NCBI GenBank assembly: GCA_903910215.1
Contig: CAIVYV010000228.1
Span: forward strand, 1 to 6,385
Direction of reading: 5' to 3'
DNA: 6,385 nt
DNA from: an uncultured Pseudomonadota bacterium
GTDB taxonomy: Bacteria > Pseudomonadota > Gammaproteobacteria > Steroidobacterales > Steroidobacteraceae
Shown here one piece after another: positions 5,731 through 6,385 of the stretch. Under the pieces are notes generated by a model. That model saw only the letters and a program-made list of their open reading frames with translations, made no database searches and was not told where the DNA came from. Position 1 is the stretch's first letter; every line of letters begins with the position of its first letter. Both the position numbers and the translations under genes were made by a program.

Positions 5731-6385
5731 TTAACCCCTCCGACGCGGCGCGCCCGTGGGGCCGGCCTTGCGGCGCGGAGCCGAGGCGCTGGCGGCCGGA
5801 GCCACTTCACCATCGGCAGCCTCAGGAATATCGAGCTCGACTTCGGCGCCCGCAGCAACTTCAGCGGGAGCCGGTGCAGCCACGGCAGCGGCCGGACGAC
5901 GACGAGCGGCCTGCGGCGCAGGACCGCGGCGCGGCGCACCACGACTCGGAGCCTCACGGCGCGGCTTGCCACGCGCAGCTCTCGGTTTCGGATTGCCGTT
6001 CTCGTCGAGTTCGACGAATTCATCATCGCCCGAGACGGTCAGAGCCGGAGCAGACGAGCGACCTTCGAGAATCGCATCGGCAATGCCACCGGCGTAGAGC
6101 TGGATGGCGCGCATGGCGTCATCGTTGCCCGGGACGAGATAGTCGACGCCATCGGGCGCGCAGTTGGTATCAACGATGGCCACAACCGGGATGCCGAGCT
6201 TGTTGGCTTCGTGGATCGCGATCTTTTCGTGACCGACGTCGACCACGAAGATCGCATCCGGCAGGGACTCCATGTCCTTGATGCCGCCGAGCGAGCGCTC
6301 GAGCTTGTCCATCTCGCGACGGAGCATCGTGCCTTCTTTCTTGCCGCGACGATCGAGCGAGCCATTCGCCTTCATCTCGGTGAGA
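5731..6385 (-). CDS. rpsB: 30S ribosomal protein S2 (5' end outside window) with a long C-terminal tail
   Basis: Small-subunit protein that sits at the head-body junction of the 30S and is needed for S1 to bind. The reading frame is open to the window edge. The first full codon visible is Leu, two residues before GluMet. The Met at 6375 is internal: residues from it align with E. coli S2 from about residue 120. Counting from that Met, RSLGGIKDM is at 27-35, FVVDVGHEKIAIHEANKLGIP at 43-63, IVDTNCAPDGVDY at 67-79 and VPGNDDAMRAI at 81-91, all classic S2 blocks. EGRSSAPAL at 104-112 and DDEFVEL at 118-124 match the E. coli C-terminal end in frame. The protein then continues about 90 residues beyond the E. 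coli terminus, so the full length would be near 330 aa if the missing N-terminal part is normal. The gene leads the cluster and abuts tsf. Confidence 0.97.
   Translation of the reverse strand, partial: LTEMKANGSLDRRGKKEGTMLRREMDKLERSLGGIKDMESLPDAIFVVDVGHEKIAIHEANKLGIPVVAIVDTNCAPDGVDYLVPGNDDAMRAIQLYAGGIADAILEGRSSAPALTVSGDDEFVELDENGNPKPRAARGKPRREAPSRGAPRRGPAPQAARRRPAAAVAAPAPAEVAAGAEVELDIPEAADGEVAPAASASAPRRKAGPTGAPRRRG
5734..6009 (-). other. Low-complexity C-terminal extension of S2
   Basis: About 92 residues (123-214, counting from the Met at 6375) beyond the E. coli S2 end. The first part (about 130-161) is Arg/Pro-rich and basic. The middle (about 162-180) is Ala/Pro-rich. A short acidic patch covers VELDIPEAADGE at 179-190, and the end (200-213) is again basic, closing with RRRG. 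The four-residue motif [A/K]PRR occurs at 137-140, 147-150, 199-202 and 209-212, forming two pairs that each have a 10-residue period. It is predicted to be disordered. Possible roles are contact with rRNA, mRNA or S1, or no function at all. The sequence does not decide between these. Confidence 0.75.
5735..5741 (-). promoter_or_regulatory. Shine-Dalgarno of tsf inside the end of rpsB
   Basis: GGAGGGG on the minus strand, formed by the last three sense codons of rpsB (CGG AGG GGT). AGGGG ends 7 bases and GGAGG ends 9 bases before the tsf ATG. The rare-looking AGG codon near the rpsB end may be kept because it doubles as the ribosome-binding site (inference). Confidence 0.8.

Noticed and set aside
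5731..6009. S2 tail as a frameshift artefact.
   Set aside because: The match to E. coli S2 runs in the same frame to its C-terminal end (DDEFVEL). The tail ends at a stop precisely placed before tsf, so the frame looks natural, though a lost stop codon through sequencing error cannot be excluded.
5312..6281. Plus-strand open frames opposite tsf and the rpsB tail (5312-5734, 5756-6097, 5874-6281).
   Set aside because: Low-complexity shadows created by GC-rich codons. The minus-strand proteins are clearly the real genes.
6373..6375. Met at 6375 as the true start of rpsB.
   Set aside because: The frame stays open upstream to the window edge, and this Met aligns with about residue 120 of E. coli S2. 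The gene is cut by the window, not shortened.
1..6385. Mobile elements, CRISPR arrays, tRNA or rRNA genes, toxin-antitoxin or defence genes.
   Set aside because: None seen. The whole window is accounted for by eight conserved co-oriented genes and their short junctions.

Overview
This window is a compact housekeeping cluster. All eight genes lie on the minus strand, so transcription runs from high to low coordinates: rpsB (5' part missing), tsf, pyrH, frr, uppS, cdsA, dxr, rseP (3' part missing). The gene order, the high GC content (roughly 60% by eye) and the close protein similarity to E. coli proteins recalled from memory point to a Gammaproteobacterium. The lineage within that class is not certain. 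A GC-rich group such as the Xanthomonadales, Nevskiales or Steroidobacterales is a guess. Nothing in the window looks mobile, phage-derived or recently acquired.

Layout in the direction of transcription. Positions 6385-5731 hold the C-terminal two thirds of ribosomal protein S2, which carries a long Arg/Ala/Pro-rich tail. tsf (EF-Ts, 5727-4840) starts only 3 bases after the rpsB stop, and its Shine-Dalgarno lies inside the last rpsB codons. A strong GC-rich hairpin (4819-4794) separates tsf from pyrH (UMP kinase, 4775-4050). A 54-base spacer leads to frr (ribosome recycling factor, 3995-3438), and a 16-base spacer leads to uppS (undecaprenyl diphosphate synthase, 3421-2693). uppS/cdsA and cdsA/dxr then overlap by 4 bases at GTGA junctions with GTG starts. 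dxr is followed after 19 bases by rseP (617 to the window edge).

The genes combine translation (S2, EF-Ts, RRF), pyrimidine nucleotide supply (UMP kinase) and cell-envelope biogenesis. Dxr makes isoprenoid precursor, UppS turns isoprenoid units into the C55 lipid carrier, CdsA makes CDP-diacylglycerol for phospholipids, and RseP is the intramembrane protease of the envelope-stress pathway. There is no intergenic stretch longer than 60 bases, so nearly every base is coding or a ribosome-binding region.

I found no previously undescribed system. The feature most worth a second look is the roughly 90-residue low-complexity tail on S2. It has spaced PRR motifs and Ala codon use unlike the S2 core, and it fills the space where E. 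coli has an rpsB-tsf spacer. The terminator-like hairpin directly against the pyrH ribosome-binding site is also of interest.
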